Shown: positions 27,899 through 36,119 of the stretch, in pieces
Numbering within the stretch: position 1 is the stretch's first letter
How the letters are laid out: each line of letters opens with the position of its first letter
Source of the DNA: UMGS1840 sp045661305
GTDB lineage: Bacteria; Bacillota; Clostridia; UMGS1840
DNA length: 64,000 nt
Reading direction: 5' to 3'
Assembly: GCA_045661305.1 (NCBI GenBank)
Contig: JAZRFJ010000036.1
Coordinates: forward strand, 1 to 64,000
Translations under genes and position numbers: made by a program
The notes under the pieces: model-generated
Told to the model about the DNA's origin: nothing
Database searches by the model: none
What the model saw: only the letters and a program-made list of their open reading frames with translations

Positions 27899-29293
27899 TT
27901 ATTTATTCATTATATCGTTATCAATTGCTTCTGCTGCAGTTTTTCCTGCTCCCATAGCAAGAATAACTGTTGCCGCACCTGTTACAGCGTCTCCGCCTGC
28001 ATAAACTCTCCTTTTAGAAGTACGGCCGTTTTCATCTGCAATAATACCGCCCCACTTCTCAGTATCAAGACCATCAGTTGTAGATTTTATAAGTGGATTT
28101 GGTGAAGTTCCTATTGACATAATCACGCAATCTGCATCAATTTCAAACTCACTGCCTTTTATTTCAACAGGTCTTCTTCTTCCCGATTCATCAGGCTCAG
28201 TAAGCTCCATCTTTATACATCTTACGCCTTTTACCCAGCCGTTTTCATCACCTAATATCTCGACAGGATTATTAAGAAGCATAAATTTTATATCTTCTTC
28301 TTTTGCATGCTCAATTTCTTCTTTTCTTGCAGGAAGCTCTTCTTCGCCTCTTCTGTATACAATATATACATTATCAGCACCAAGTCTTTTTGCACTTCTT
28401 GCAGCATCCATAGCAACATTACCGCCGCCTACAATAACAGCATTTTTTGCTTTTATAACAGGAGTCAAGCTGTCGTCACGATATGCTTTCATTAAATTTA
28501 TTCTTGTTAAAAATTCGTTAGCACTGTAAACAGCTTTCAAGTTTTCGCCCGGAATACTCATAAATTTAGGAAGTCCTGCACCTGAGCCGATGAATACTGC
28601 TTCAAATCCTTCTTCAAAAAGCTCATCAACAGAAAGTGTTTTTCCTATTACCATATTCGTTTCGATTTTTACACCAAGCTGTTTTAGGGAATTAATTTCC
28701 TTTTCAACAATCTTCTTCGGTAATCTGAATTCAGGTATTCCATAAACCAAAACTCCGCCTGCAGTGTGAAACGCTTCAAATATTGTTACCTCATAGCCTT
28801 TTTTAGCAAGGTCTCCTGCACAGGCAAGTCCGGCAGGTCCTGAGCCTACAACAGCCACCTTATGACCGTTTGACTGAGGTTTTGTTTGTTCTGCTTTAAC
28901 ATTTTCGTTATGATAGTCTGCTACAAATCTTTCAAGTCTTCCTATTGCAACAGGCTCACCTTTTTTCCCTCTTACACAAAGCATTTCACATTGTGATTCC
29001 TGGGGACAAACTCTTCCGCAAACTGCAGGAAGTGAGCTTGACTTCGCAATAACCTGATACGCTTCTTCAAATTCGCCTTTTTTTACAAACTCTAAAAATT
29101 CAGGTATATCTATTCTTACAGGACACCCTGCAACGCATGACCTGTTCTTACAGCCAAGACATCTGTCTGCCTCGCTCATAGCTTGCTCGGGAGTATAACC
29201 AAGTGCAACCTCAGAAAAGTTACTGTTTCTTACATGAGGGTCCTGCAGCGGCATTTCATTTTTTAAAAGTGACATATTAGCCATTAAACTCAT
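27899..29293 (-). CDS. nfnB: NfnB, large subunit of NADH-dependent ferredoxin:NADP+ oxidoreductase
   Basis: 464 residues of the glutamate-synthase small-subunit/NfnB family: N-terminal Cys motifs (CLGCKNRSCVAGCP, CGRVCPQESQCEMLC) for two 4Fe-4S clusters, FAD motif VVGSGPAGLACAGDLA, NADPH-binding VIVGGGNVAMDAARSA, and the terminal AGGDAVTGAATVILAMGAG. It overlaps nfnA by 17 bp. Without NfnA it would be called GltD, but no glutamate synthase large subunit is present. Nfn couples NADPH, NADH and ferredoxin by flavin-based bifurcation. Confidence 0.92.
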   Translation of the reverse strand: MSLMANMSLLKNEMPLQDPHVRNSNFSEVALGYTPEQAMSEADRCLGCKNRSCVAGCPVRIDIPEFLEFVKKGEFEEAYQVIAKSSSLPAVCGRVCPQESQCEMLCVRGKKGEPVAIGRLERFVADYHNENVKAEQTKPQSNGHKVAVVGSGPAGLACAGDLAKKGYEVTIFEAFHTAGGVLVYGIPEFRLPKKIVEKEINSLKQLGVKIETNMVIGKTLSVDELFEEGFEAVFIGSGAGLPKFMSIPGENLKAVYSANEFLTRINLMKAYRDDSLTPVIKAKNAVIVGGGNVAMDAARSAKRLGADNVYIVYRRGEEELPARKEEIEHAKEEDIKFMLLNNPVEILGDENGWVKGVRCIKMELTEPDESGRRRPVEIKGSEFEIDADCVIMSIGTSPNPLIKSTTDGLDTEKWGGIIADENGRTSKRRVYAGGDAVTGAATVILAMGAGKTAAEAIDNDIMNK

Positions 29294-30128
29294 CCCCCAT
29301 TTTTAATAAATTACACACTTCCTCGTTACGCTGTTTTTCAAATGAGGAATATGTTGAGCTTCTTCTGATAGCCTCGTCAAAATCAACCTCATGTCCGTCA
29401 AAATCAGGACCGTCAACACAAGCAAATTTGATTTTTCCGCCAACTGTAAGACGACAACCTCCGCACATTCCTGTTCCGTCTATCATAATCGGATTCATGC
29501 TTACAGTTGTTTTTATATTATATTCTTTGGTAAGCTTACAAACAAACTTCATCATAACAAGAGGCCCTATAACGATAACTTCATCGTATTTGTTACCATC
29601 TTCAATAAGCTTTTTAAGTGCATCTGTAACAAGACCTTTTTCGCCTTTACTTCCGTCATCTGTCATAACAATAAGCTTATCACTAACTTCTAAAAATTCA
29701 TCTTCAAGTATAATTAAATCTTTATTTCTGAAACCTACAATACTGTGCACTTCTGCACCAAGTTTACAGAGTTTTTTAGCAATAGGAAAGGCTATTGCAC
29801 AGCCTACACCACCACCAACTACTGCAACCTTTTTAAGCCCGTCAACATCTGAAGGTACCCCGAGTGGTCCGACAAAATCGCGGATATACTCTCCTTCATT
29901 TTTACAACTCATAACCCTTGTTGTTGCACCAACAATCTGGAAAATAATGGTTACTGTCCCTTTTTTGCGGTCAAAATCTGCAATAGTAAGAGGAATTCTT
30001 TCTCCATTATCATCAACTCTTAAAATAATAAACTGACCCGGTTCAGCTTTTTTTGCAACATAAGGAGCTTCAATTTCCATAAGCATAACCGTTGGATTAA
30101 GTTCTTCTTTTCTTACAATTTTGTACAT
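29277..30128 (-). CDS. nfnA: NfnA, small subunit of NADH-dependent ferredoxin:NADP+ oxidoreductase
   Basis: 283 residues, ferredoxin-NADP-reductase fold: GQFIILRV and ERIPLTI (FAD), VAVVGGGVGCAIAFPIA (nucleotide), and a C-terminal [2Fe-2S] site (GMCGGCRLTVGG ... CVDGPDFDGHEVDF). It is the first gene of the cluster, immediately downstream of a consensus promoter and Rex-type operator. The sulfide dehydrogenase SudB is the same family, so SudAB-type activity is the alternative name. Confidence 0.92.
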   Translation of the reverse strand: MYKIVRKEELNPTVMLMEIEAPYVAKKAEPGQFIILRVDDNGERIPLTIADFDRKKGTVTIIFQIVGATTRVMSCKNEGEYIRDFVGPLGVPSDVDGLKKVAVVGGGVGCAIAFPIAKKLCKLGAEVHSIVGFRNKDLIILEDEFLEVSDKLIVMTDDGSKGEKGLVTDALKKLIEDGNKYDEVIVIGPLVMMKFVCKLTKEYNIKTTVSMNPIMIDGTGMCGGCRLTVGGKIKFACVDGPDFDGHEVDFDEAIRRSSTYSSFEKQRNEEVCNLLKMGDEFNG

Positions 30129-30154
30129 TGGTTAAATTCCTTTCAAATCAAAGC

Positions 30155-30245
30155 TTGTTAAATATTTAACATTCTTGTGTATTAAAATACACATACTTCT
30201 TCTTTATAACATTAACATTATACAACTTTATGTATCAAAAGTCAA
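30155..30245 (-). promoter_or_regulatory. Promoter and Rex operator of the nfnAB-fumC-hdr-flx-frd cluster
   Basis: Minus strand: TTGACT (30245-30240), 17 bp, TATAAT (30222-30217). Downstream, in the leader, TTGTTAAATATTTAACAT (30155-30172) matches 17 of 18 positions of the Rex consensus TTGTTAAnnnnTTAACAA. Between them is a separate palindrome TGTGTATT-AA-AATACACA (30176-30193) of unknown regulator. Rex senses NADH/NAD+. The rest of the 30246-30368 gap is AT-rich with nothing else recognised. Confidence 0.8.
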
Positions 30246-30368
30246 GTAAATAATACAATTAGTTTGATTTTTTTCCTGATTTTTTTGCATTTTTTTTGCA
30301 AAAAATATAATATTCTTTAAATACATAAAAATATGACTTTTTACAGTTTTATTTTTTTACACAAATAA

Positions 30369-30415
30369 AAAAACAAGCTCCCTAAAACGATTGTTTCAAG
30401 GGGCTTGTTTTTTTT
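30369..30415 (-). terminator. Terminator after the DUF2508 gene
   Basis: Stem AAACAAGCTCC (30371-30381) with GGGGCTTGTTT (30400-30410), one wobble, flanked by A-run and T-run on both sides. It ends the spoIIIA-DUF2508 transcript before the redox-cluster promoter. Confidence 0.85.
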
Positions 30416-30440
30416 ATACTTATCCGAACTTTTTTAAAAG

Positions 30441-30689
30441 CTAAATTGCCTTTTGTGTTTGCTTATATTCTCTTGCTTCTTTTAATTTAAGCTCATACTT
30501 TTTTCTTGCAAGATTTAAGTTCATTATTGCAACATCAATATAATCATCTTCTGTTGTTTCGTTAAATGACCTCATCGCACACTCAAGTTCTTTTTTCAAA
30601 ACACCTATATCTGCAAGCATTTCTTCCTCAGAACAGTCCTTTTTAAAGTTTTTTTTCAATCTTTCAAGCTTTGTTATAATTTTTTCCAT
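30441..30689 (-). CDS. DUF2508 (YaaL-like) family protein
   Basis: About 82 residues, highly charged and helical. The C-terminal half (AMRSFNETTEDDYIDVAIMN, then ARKKYELKLKEA) resembles the DUF2508/YaaL pattern of Firmicutes. Function unknown. GAGTGG lies 5 nt before the ATG at 30689; a GTG at 30698 is also possible. It lies downstream of spoIIIAH on the same strand, separated from it by repeat A. Confidence 0.65.
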   Translation of the reverse strand: MEKIITKLERLKKNFKKDCSEEEMLADIGVLKKELECAMRSFNETTEDDYIDVAIMNLNLARKKYELKLKEAREYKQTQKAI

Positions 30690-30757
30690 ATTGACCACTC
30701 TTTTCTTTCAAAAATCCTTTTTATATATTATATTATTTATTCTGGAAAAATATACAT

Positions 30758-30919
30758 AGTCGAAATCAATAATACTGAAAACGATTTTAAACGAGCATAA
30801 TTTTGAGCAGATTTTGGTGCGGAAGATGCGATAAGGCTTTGTGCCTTATAAAGAAGACAAGCCGAAATGTGCCAAAATTATGCTGTTTAAGACGTATGCA
30901 AGTGTTGTTGGTTTCGGCT
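30758..30919 (+). repeat. Structured repeat, copy A
   Basis: Nested inverted repeat. Outer arms are 30758-30769 and 30908-30919 (10 of 12 paired); a perfect inner stem AGCATAATTTTG (30794-30805) pairs with CAAAATTATGCT (30873-30884). Inside are a conserved core (30805-30873) starting GAGCAGATTTTGGTGCGGA, a hairpin ATAAGGC/GCCTTAT (30831-30849), and GAAGACAAGCCGAAA. Copy B (32565-32840) shares the core but has different stem sequences. The core reads on the plus strand, opposite to the local operon. The right end lies one base from the spoIIIAH stop codon. Confidence 0.75.
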
Positions 30920-30920
30920 G

Positions 30921-31535
30921 TTACTTCGTTTCTATGATTTTTAAATTCTGTGGAAAAATACCGCCTACATCTTTGAGGACATCTCTGATTTTAGCTAAAT
31001 CTCCCTCGTTAAGACCGTCAGTTTTAACACTTACAGTTGCACCTGGTGTATTAAGATATACACTTACATTTTCATAGCCTTTATCTTTAAGAACTTCCTT
31101 TACAACAGCTTCTTTTTCAATATCATTTGCTATTCTTATAATTTCTCCCTGTGCCTCAGCTTTTTTATCTGCCGTAGAATTTTCATCTTCTGAAACTTCT
31201 TTAAGTAAGCTTACTGCCTCACTTCTTGATTTTTCTATTGCGTTGTCTTCTTCTGATATTTCCTCTTCATAAACTATCGTTTCTTCAGCTGTGCCTTCAT
31301 CGGAATTTACATATTTCGCCTCACCATAAACTATATTTTCATCATATTCTTCACTTGGCTTTGGTAAATCAAGATTTACATGCTGAACTCTGTTTGAGCT
31401 TATGTAACTTGTAACCCCTGCTGTTGCAAGAAGTGCAGTACATATAACGGCAGCAATTTTCTTTTTTGAAAGTATCATAAGCTTTTTTTTGATATTTTCA
31501 CCTTTTAATTTTCTTTCTTTTCTTTCCTTTTGCAT
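30921..31535 (-). CDS. spoIIIAH: Stage III sporulation protein AH
   Basis: 204 residues: basic N-terminus, one transmembrane helix (about 26-46), an acidic linker with EEEISEEDN, and the C-terminal ring-building domain (KAEAQGEIIRIANDIEKEA ... GATVSVKTDGLNEGDLAKI) that resembles YscJ/FliF folds. In the mother cell it forms the channel that contacts forespore SpoIIQ. Last gene of the spoIIIA operon; sigma-E dependent by family knowledge. Confidence 0.93.
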   Translation of the reverse strand: MQKERKERKLKGENIKKKLMILSKKKIAAVICTALLATAGVTSYISSNRVQHVNLDLPKPSEEYDENIVYGEAKYVNSDEGTAEETIVYEEEISEEDNAIEKSRSEAVSLLKEVSEDENSTADKKAEAQGEIIRIANDIEKEAVVKEVLKDKGYENVSVYLNTPGATVSVKTDGLNEGDLAKIRDVLKDVGGIFPQNLKIIETK

Positions 31536-31555
31536 TTTTTATTTTCCTTTCCTTG

Positions 31556-32122
31556 TCATTTTGTAAGAACTATTTCAATTTTATGGCTTTCTGTCCCGAG
31601 TGCCCCCTTTGCTGCACGAAACAGTCTGTCACGAGTAGTTTTATTATCATCTCCTTTATAAAATATACATACTCCTGAAATTGTAGGAGAATGTCGTTTT
31701 TTTACAACAGTATTTTTATCATTATTATATACGGGGTTTTTCTCTGTTTCAAATTCGCTGACAGAGCTTATGTTTTCATTTTTTTTCATAACGGTTTTTT
31801 CATCGTTTAAAACCTCTATATAACCGTTATCTGAATATGTTATTATTACCTGGGCTTTCTCAACACCTACTATATCGGAAAAAATGTCACTTAATCTTCT
31901 TTCTTCATTTTCTCTGTAAGAAATTATGTCAAGCTCATATGTTGTATTTTCTTTTCCCAAACCTTTTTTATAATTTTGGGTAGGAAAAACCAAAATAATA
32001 AGTCCGACTATTAAAAGAAAAAATACGGGCAAAAATTTTTTCTTTGAATTTTCTTTTTCTTCTGCTTTTTCGCCATTTTTATTATTCCTAAAAAAATCAA
32101 TCAGTTGTTTTAGCAATTTCAT
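31556..32122 (-). CDS. spoIIIAG: Stage III sporulation protein AG
   Basis: 188 residues with one transmembrane helix (about 29-46) and an extracellular ring-building domain (RLSDIFSDIVGVEKAQVIITYSD ... VCIFYKGDD ... RDRLFRAAKGALG). It forms the large ring of the mother cell-forespore channel. It overlaps spoIIIAF by 26 bp. Confidence 0.92.
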   Translation of the reverse strand: MKLLKQLIDFFRNNKNGEKAEEKENSKKKFLPVFFLLIVGLIILVFPTQNYKKGLGKENTTYELDIISYRENEERRLSDIFSDIVGVEKAQVIITYSDNGYIEVLNDEKTVMKKNENISSVSEFETEKNPVYNNDKNTVVKKRHSPTISGVCIFYKGDDNKTTRDRLFRAAKGALGTESHKIEIVLTK

Positions 32123-32552
32123 AGTTTTTTATACCCGCTCCTTCTGTAACGGTAATTATCTTCTTTATTTCTTTATCTTGTACTTCGTTATTCACATAGA
32201 TTTTCAAAGATACTACATTATATTTATCATCTGCCTTTGTTATGACATTTAGAACAGAAAATATATTGTTTCGTCTATATTTTTCCATTAATTCCCCGCT
32301 TACATTCTTTTCATATTCTGCTATTATTTTATTTTCGTATTCAGATGTGCCATAAATATAAATATCCGAATTAAATTCATACTCTGAAAAATCAAGTCCC
32401 AGAATTTGAAAAAAAAGATATGAAAGAATAAGCAGATTAATGCAAATACCTACATATTTTTTATATTTTTTGTTGCACATGAAATTTTTAAGAAATTCCG
32501 CAACAACAATTATAAGAACAGTGCTTTTTAAATTAAATAAAATTTCATTCAT
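32097..32552 (-). CDS. spoIIIAF: Stage III sporulation protein AF
   Basis: About 151 residues with two N-terminal transmembrane helices (LKSTVLIIVVAEFL; VGICINLLILSYLF) and a soluble C-terminal domain ending VTEGAGIKNYEIA. CTAGGAG precedes the ATG at 32552; the frame from 32585 would read into repeat B. Component of the SpoIIIA channel. Confidence 0.9.
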   Translation of the reverse strand: MNEILFNLKSTVLIIVVAEFLKNFMCNKKYKKYVGICINLLILSYLFFQILGLDFSEYEFNSDIYIYGTSEYENKIIAEYEKNVSGELMEKYRRNNIFSVLNVITKADDKYNVVSLKIYVNNEVQDKEIKKIITVTEGAGIKNYEIAKTTD

Positions 32553-32564
32553 AATAAATCTCCT

Positions 32565-32840
32565 AGCCTGATAGTAGTTATCCAAACCCCGCCTGAAAGG
32601 GCGTTATTCCGGCTTTTTTCGACTTGTCGTTCTCGTAGGGCGACAGCCCAACTTCAAACTCCGCATCAAAAACTGCTCAAAATCCCATCCCTTTCAGGTT
32701 CTCAGAATTTTTTGCAAGCTATTTTTATGCCAATACAAGAAAAAAACGCAACCAATACTGTCGTATTGGTAAGGCTTTTGACGCAGTAGTGGCGAAAAAG
32801 AGGAAGCAAAAAACGAGTTTCGGATAGCTTCTGTCAGGCT
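32565..32840 (-). repeat. Structured repeat, copy B, inside the spoIIIA operon
   Basis: 276-bp nested inverted repeat between spoIIIAE and spoIIIAF. Outer arms: 32565-32590 and 32815-32840, 21 of 26 complementary. Inner perfect stem CCTGAAAGGG (32592-32601) with CCCTTTCAGG (32689-32698). The core (32678-32611, minus strand) begins GAGCAGTTTTTGATGCGGA and includes hairpin GGGC/GCCC and GACAAGTCGAAA, like copy A. An additional hairpin ACCAATAC-TGTC-GTATTGGT (32751-32770) is followed on the minus strand by a T7 run (32746-32740), resembling an intrinsic terminator. One outer arm overlaps the spoIIIAE stop codon; the other ends just before the spoIIIAF ribosome site. Confidence 0.8.
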
Positions 32841-33903
32841 AAACAAGAAGAACTATACTTATCACGGCTACAGTCGCAACTGTACCCGTAATAGCTGAAA
32901 GTAATACCAATGTATCGGAAAGCTCACCAAAAAGAACTGTAATTTTTTCATTCCCAAAAAAACCACACATTATTTCAAGAGTTTTAAAAACAATAATTCC
33001 ACATAGTAGTTTAACAATAGGTACTGCAAGTACGGCTATTATAGCAATCGTTGCAATTATTCCTGCCTGTGATTTTAAAAGCTGTACTGAAGCTAATACA
33101 TTATCAGCAGATTTGGCAAGAATATTCCCCAAAAAAGGAACGCTTACTGACATAAGATTTTTCGTAGTCTTTAATAAAAAATCATCATTATATGATGAGG
33201 TTTTTAAAAATAATCCAAGAACAGAAGTATAAATTCCTACAATAAACGGTAACGATATTTTAATTAAATTTATAACCGCTTTTTTTACTGATTTAAAAAT
33301 ATCATTCTCTATTACCGAAGATGCTATTGCTAAAATATAATATATGTATATCATTAGAAGAAAAAAATTTTCCATAAGATAGCAAAGTATATTTGTACTT
33401 CCAAGTGTTATAAGGGCGCCCTTAGCTGCAGAAAGCGTTTTTCCAGCTGAGGCGAGAAGTGAACAGAGATAAGGAAAGGACAAAAACATAAAATCTCCAA
33501 GCTGAAAAATACATTCCTTAGAATTTTCAAAAAGGCTTGTCATGAGTTTTGTGGACAGAAGAATACATGCACAGCTTATAAGTGCACCTACTGCTAAGGA
33601 AATCTCTTCCGAAAGAGAAAAACACTCCTTAACTGACGAAATTACAACAATCCAGAAAAGTGACATAAAAACACTTTTCATAACAGAAAACTCGTCTATA
33701 AAAATTCTTTTAAAATATTCTTTTATGTAATTAAAATCAAAATTTTCCTCGGATGATGAAACCGCAAACTCGCTCAGTTCTCCTGCACTCGAAATAATTT
33801 CCTCAAAAGCTTCTTCGCAATAACACTTAGATGGTAAAATTAAAAAAATTAAAAAAATCAGACACAATATTTTTAACAAATATTTTTTCATTTTAAAACA
33901 CAC
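32839..33903 (-). CDS. spoIIIAE: Stage III sporulation protein AE
   Basis: 354 residues: signal-like N-terminal helix, a short luminal region, then about seven transmembrane helices (for example MSLFWIVVISSVKECF, LGALISCACILLST). SpoIIIAE is the polytopic subunit of the SpoIIIA channel. It overlaps spoIIIAD by 11 bp. Its TAG stop lies within the arm of repeat B. Confidence 0.92.
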   Translation of the reverse strand: MCFKMKKYLLKILCLIFLIFLILPSKCYCEEAFEEIISSAGELSEFAVSSSEENFDFNYIKEYFKRIFIDEFSVMKSVFMSLFWIVVISSVKECFSLSEEISLAVGALISCACILLSTKLMTSLFENSKECIFQLGDFMFLSFPYLCSLLASAGKTLSAAKGALITLGSTNILCYLMENFFLLMIYIYYILAIASSVIENDIFKSVKKAVINLIKISLPFIVGIYTSVLGLFLKTSSYNDDFLLKTTKNLMSVSVPFLGNILAKSADNVLASVQLLKSQAGIIATIAIIAVLAVPIVKLLCGIIVFKTLEIMCGFFGNEKITVLFGELSDTLVLLSAITGTVATVAVISIVLLV

Positions 33904-34279
33904 TTCTTATATTCTCAATTACAGCAATAACAATAGGAAGAGTATATGCAAAAATTATTATTTTTGATGAAAGCTCAAGCTTTTTTGCAACAGCCGTTTC
34001 TCCTGCGTCTGCAATAATACTGCAAAAATATTCCGAAAGTATGCCTATCGCACATACTTTCATAACATTTTCTGCTATCTTTCCGTCAAGTCCTGAACGC
34101 AAAAATATATCCTCTATAATATAAATTACCTTAGCAAGCGAAGTAGCAATAACAAAAAATATAAGCGTGCAGGTAACAAGAGAAACTGCCACACTGATTT
34201 CAGGAGAATTTTTCTTTAAAATTATTGCGACAACTGTACCGCACAAGCCTATAGCTATAATTTTCTTAAGTTCGTCCAT
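33893..34279 (-). CDS. spoIIIAD: Stage III sporulation protein AD
   Basis: 128 residues, four predicted transmembrane helices (IIAIGLCGTVVAIILKK; SLVTCTLIFFVIATSLAK), usual SpoIIIAD length of about 130. It abuts spoIIIAC with a shared base. Channel subunit. Confidence 0.92.
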   Translation of the reverse strand: MDELKKIIAIGLCGTVVAIILKKNSPEISVAVSLVTCTLIFFVIATSLAKVIYIIEDIFLRSGLDGKIAENVMKVCAIGILSEYFCSIIADAGETAVAKKLELSSKIIIFAYTLPIVIAVIENIRSVF

Positions 34280-34494
34280 CAGAAACCAAAAATTCCTTTT
34301 ATCATTTCAAATAATTCTGCAACCTCACGCACAACTACAACCATAACAACAATCAGTCCTGCAAGTGTTACCATTGTCGCCTGCTCATCTCTCCCCGATT
34401 TTGAAAGAAGCTGATTTAAAACTGTAACGATTATTCCGATTGCAGCTATTTTGAATATAAGTTCGACATCCATTTCTACATCCATTCCTTTCAT
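34279..34494 (-). CDS. spoIIIAC: Stage III sporulation protein AC
   Basis: 64-71 residues with two helices (LIFKIAAIGIIVTVLNQLL; TLAGLIVVMVVVVREVAELF) and the SGRDEQA turn typical of SpoIIIAC. The family usually begins MDVxLIFK, so translation may start at 34485 or 34473 rather than 34494; the AAAGGA site upstream cannot decide. Channel subunit. Confidence 0.9.
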   Translation of the reverse strand: MKGMDVEMDVELIFKIAAIGIIVTVLNQLLSKSGRDEQATMVTLAGLIVVMVVVVREVAELFEMIKGIFGF

Positions 34495-35019
34495 TTAAAG
34501 TAAAACAAGAATTGTAACGCTTGCTATTGCATAAGTTATCGTTCTGGTTAATTTAATATTTTTTTTACATTCTTCTTTTATATTAAAAATTATATTTTCA
34601 CAATCTTTCAGAACTAAATTAAAATTCTCCAGCGATGTTTTTTTATCCACCAATCCCAGAATAGCTATATAGCTTACTGCATTTTCTAAAATTTCAGGAT
34701 TACAATCTATAAAATAATCTTTCATAAAATCTATTATAATCTCTCTTTGATTATAGTTATTAAGAGCCTCGCTGTCTTTTTTTAATTTTAAATATTCTTC
34801 CAAAAAAGTATCAATATATTTTGAAATACGGCCTTTTGTTCCGAAAAAAGCATCTGCTAAAACTATTTTTTTCTCTAAAACATTCATATTTACAAGTTGA
34901 AGAAGTCTGAGTAGATTTTCATTTTTTTTGATTTTTTCTTTTTCTTCGTTGTTATATGTATAAACAAAAAAAGCACTTCCAAGAGCAAAAAATAAACTCC
35001 CAATAAGCTTTAACATCAC
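34495..35019 (-). CDS. spoIIIAB: Stage III sporulation protein AB
   Basis: 174 residues, N-terminal and C-terminal hydrophobic helices flanking a helical domain, resembling type II secretion GspF as described for the family. It overlaps spoIIIAA by 4 bp. Channel subunit. Confidence 0.9.
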   Translation of the reverse strand: MMLKLIGSLFFALGSAFFVYTYNNEEKEKIKKNENLLRLLQLVNMNVLEKKIVLADAFFGTKGRISKYIDTFLEEYLKLKKDSEALNNYNQREIIIDFMKDYFIDCNPEILENAVSYIAILGLVDKKTSLENFNLVLKDCENIIFNIKEECKKNIKLTRTITYAIASVTILVLL

Positions 35020-35900
35020 TCTCTCCCTTTTTTTCTAAATACATCTGCCCTGCTGTCAATAATACATTTTCGTTCATATGTACCATCTTTTTTTAGTGTA
35101 ACAAAAAAGTCGAAAACATTTTCTTTAATAAGAGTAGATAAATTTCCAAAAACATCATCTATACTCTCACCGTGTACAGATGCTATAATTTTAACACCGC
35201 TGTAAAAGCATTTTTTAATAGCATCCACATCTTCTTTACTTCCAATTTCATCTACCACAATTACGCTCGGTGACATTGACCTTAGCGCTCTCATTATCCC
35301 ATCATATTTTTTGTAACCGCAAAAAACATCTGTTCGGAGTCCCACATCATTTTGTGTATTTCCCATAAAGCTTGCAGAAATTTCGTTTCTCTCATCAATA
35401 AGAGCTAGCCTTGTCTTTTCAATATTATCGGAAATAAGTCTTGTAATATCACGAAGAAGTGTTGTTTTTCCAATTCCTGGCGGAGCTATAACAAGTGTGT
35501 TTCCTATATTCTTATTATCAGTTATTTTTGAAAAAACTCCCTCACCTATTCCTTTCATTTCCTTTGCAATACGGATATTAATACCTGTAATATCTCGAAG
35601 TGATTTTAATTTTTCGTTTTCATAAACTGCATCTCCGCAAAGACCTACTCTGTGTCCGCCTGTTACTGTTATAAATCCGTTTGCAATATCATCATAATAT
35701 GAATATATTGAGCTTTGTGTTATTTTTTCCAAAAATTCATTTATATCATTTCTGTAAAAAATTTTTTTTGTTATAATTTCCCTCTCAGGATATAAAAAAA
35801 TCACAGGCTTGTTTTTTCTTATACGGATTTCTTCTAATGTATTTGTAAAATACTCTGTTAAATCTTCAGGTAAAATTTTTGCTATAAAGCTATCTTTCAT
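35016..35900 (-). CDS. spoIIIAA: Stage III sporulation protein AA (ATPase)
   Basis: 294-residue AAA-type ATPase: Walker A APPGIGKTTLLRD (about 138-150), Walker B SVIVVDEIG, and GGHRVGLCGDAVYE before it. Energises the SpoIIIA channel in the mother cell. First gene of the operon, 30 bp downstream of a sigma-E-like promoter. Confidence 0.94.
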   Translation of the reverse strand: MKDSFIAKILPEDLTEYFTNTLEEIRIRKNKPVIFLYPEREIITKKIFYRNDINEFLEKITQSSIYSYYDDIANGFITVTGGHRVGLCGDAVYENEKLKSLRDITGINIRIAKEMKGIGEGVFSKITDNKNIGNTLVIAPPGIGKTTLLRDITRLISDNIEKTRLALIDERNEISASFMGNTQNDVGLRTDVFCGYKKYDGIMRALRSMSPSVIVVDEIGSKEDVDAIKKCFYSGVKIIASVHGESIDDVFGNLSTLIKENVFDFFVTLKKDGTYERKCIIDSRADVFRKKGRE

Positions 35901-35935
35901 ATATTATTACATTCCCTTCATTAATTTCTTATTAA

Positions 35936-35965
35936 AATATATGACAAGCCTTTTTTTAATATTAC
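35936..35965 (-). promoter_or_regulatory. Sigma-E-type promoter of the spoIIIA operon
   Basis: Minus strand: GTAATATT (35965-35958), a 14-bp spacer, CATATATT (35943-35936), resembling the mother-cell sigma-E pattern (ATATT, 14 bp, CATAnAnT). Position fits a transcript starting just before spoIIIAA. Confidence 0.6.
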
Positions 35966-36119
35966 CTTTATTTTATTATTTAAAATGGAAAAAATTTAAA
36001 AAGTTATTTTTGAATATAAAAAAAATATATTGATAAAAATACTACTGTCAACAAAAGAATGTTGATAAAAATAAAAATTTGTAAAAACAAAAAAGAAAAA
36101 GATTAAGGAGATTTTAATT

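Noticed and set aside
29428..30036. 202-residue plus-strand frame opposite nfnA
   Set aside because: Antisense of a well-supported gene; Ser/Pro-rich with no domain.
36000..36110. Sigma-G promoter before the SASP gene
   Set aside because: Expected biologically, but no pair of boxes fits the consensus well enough to report.
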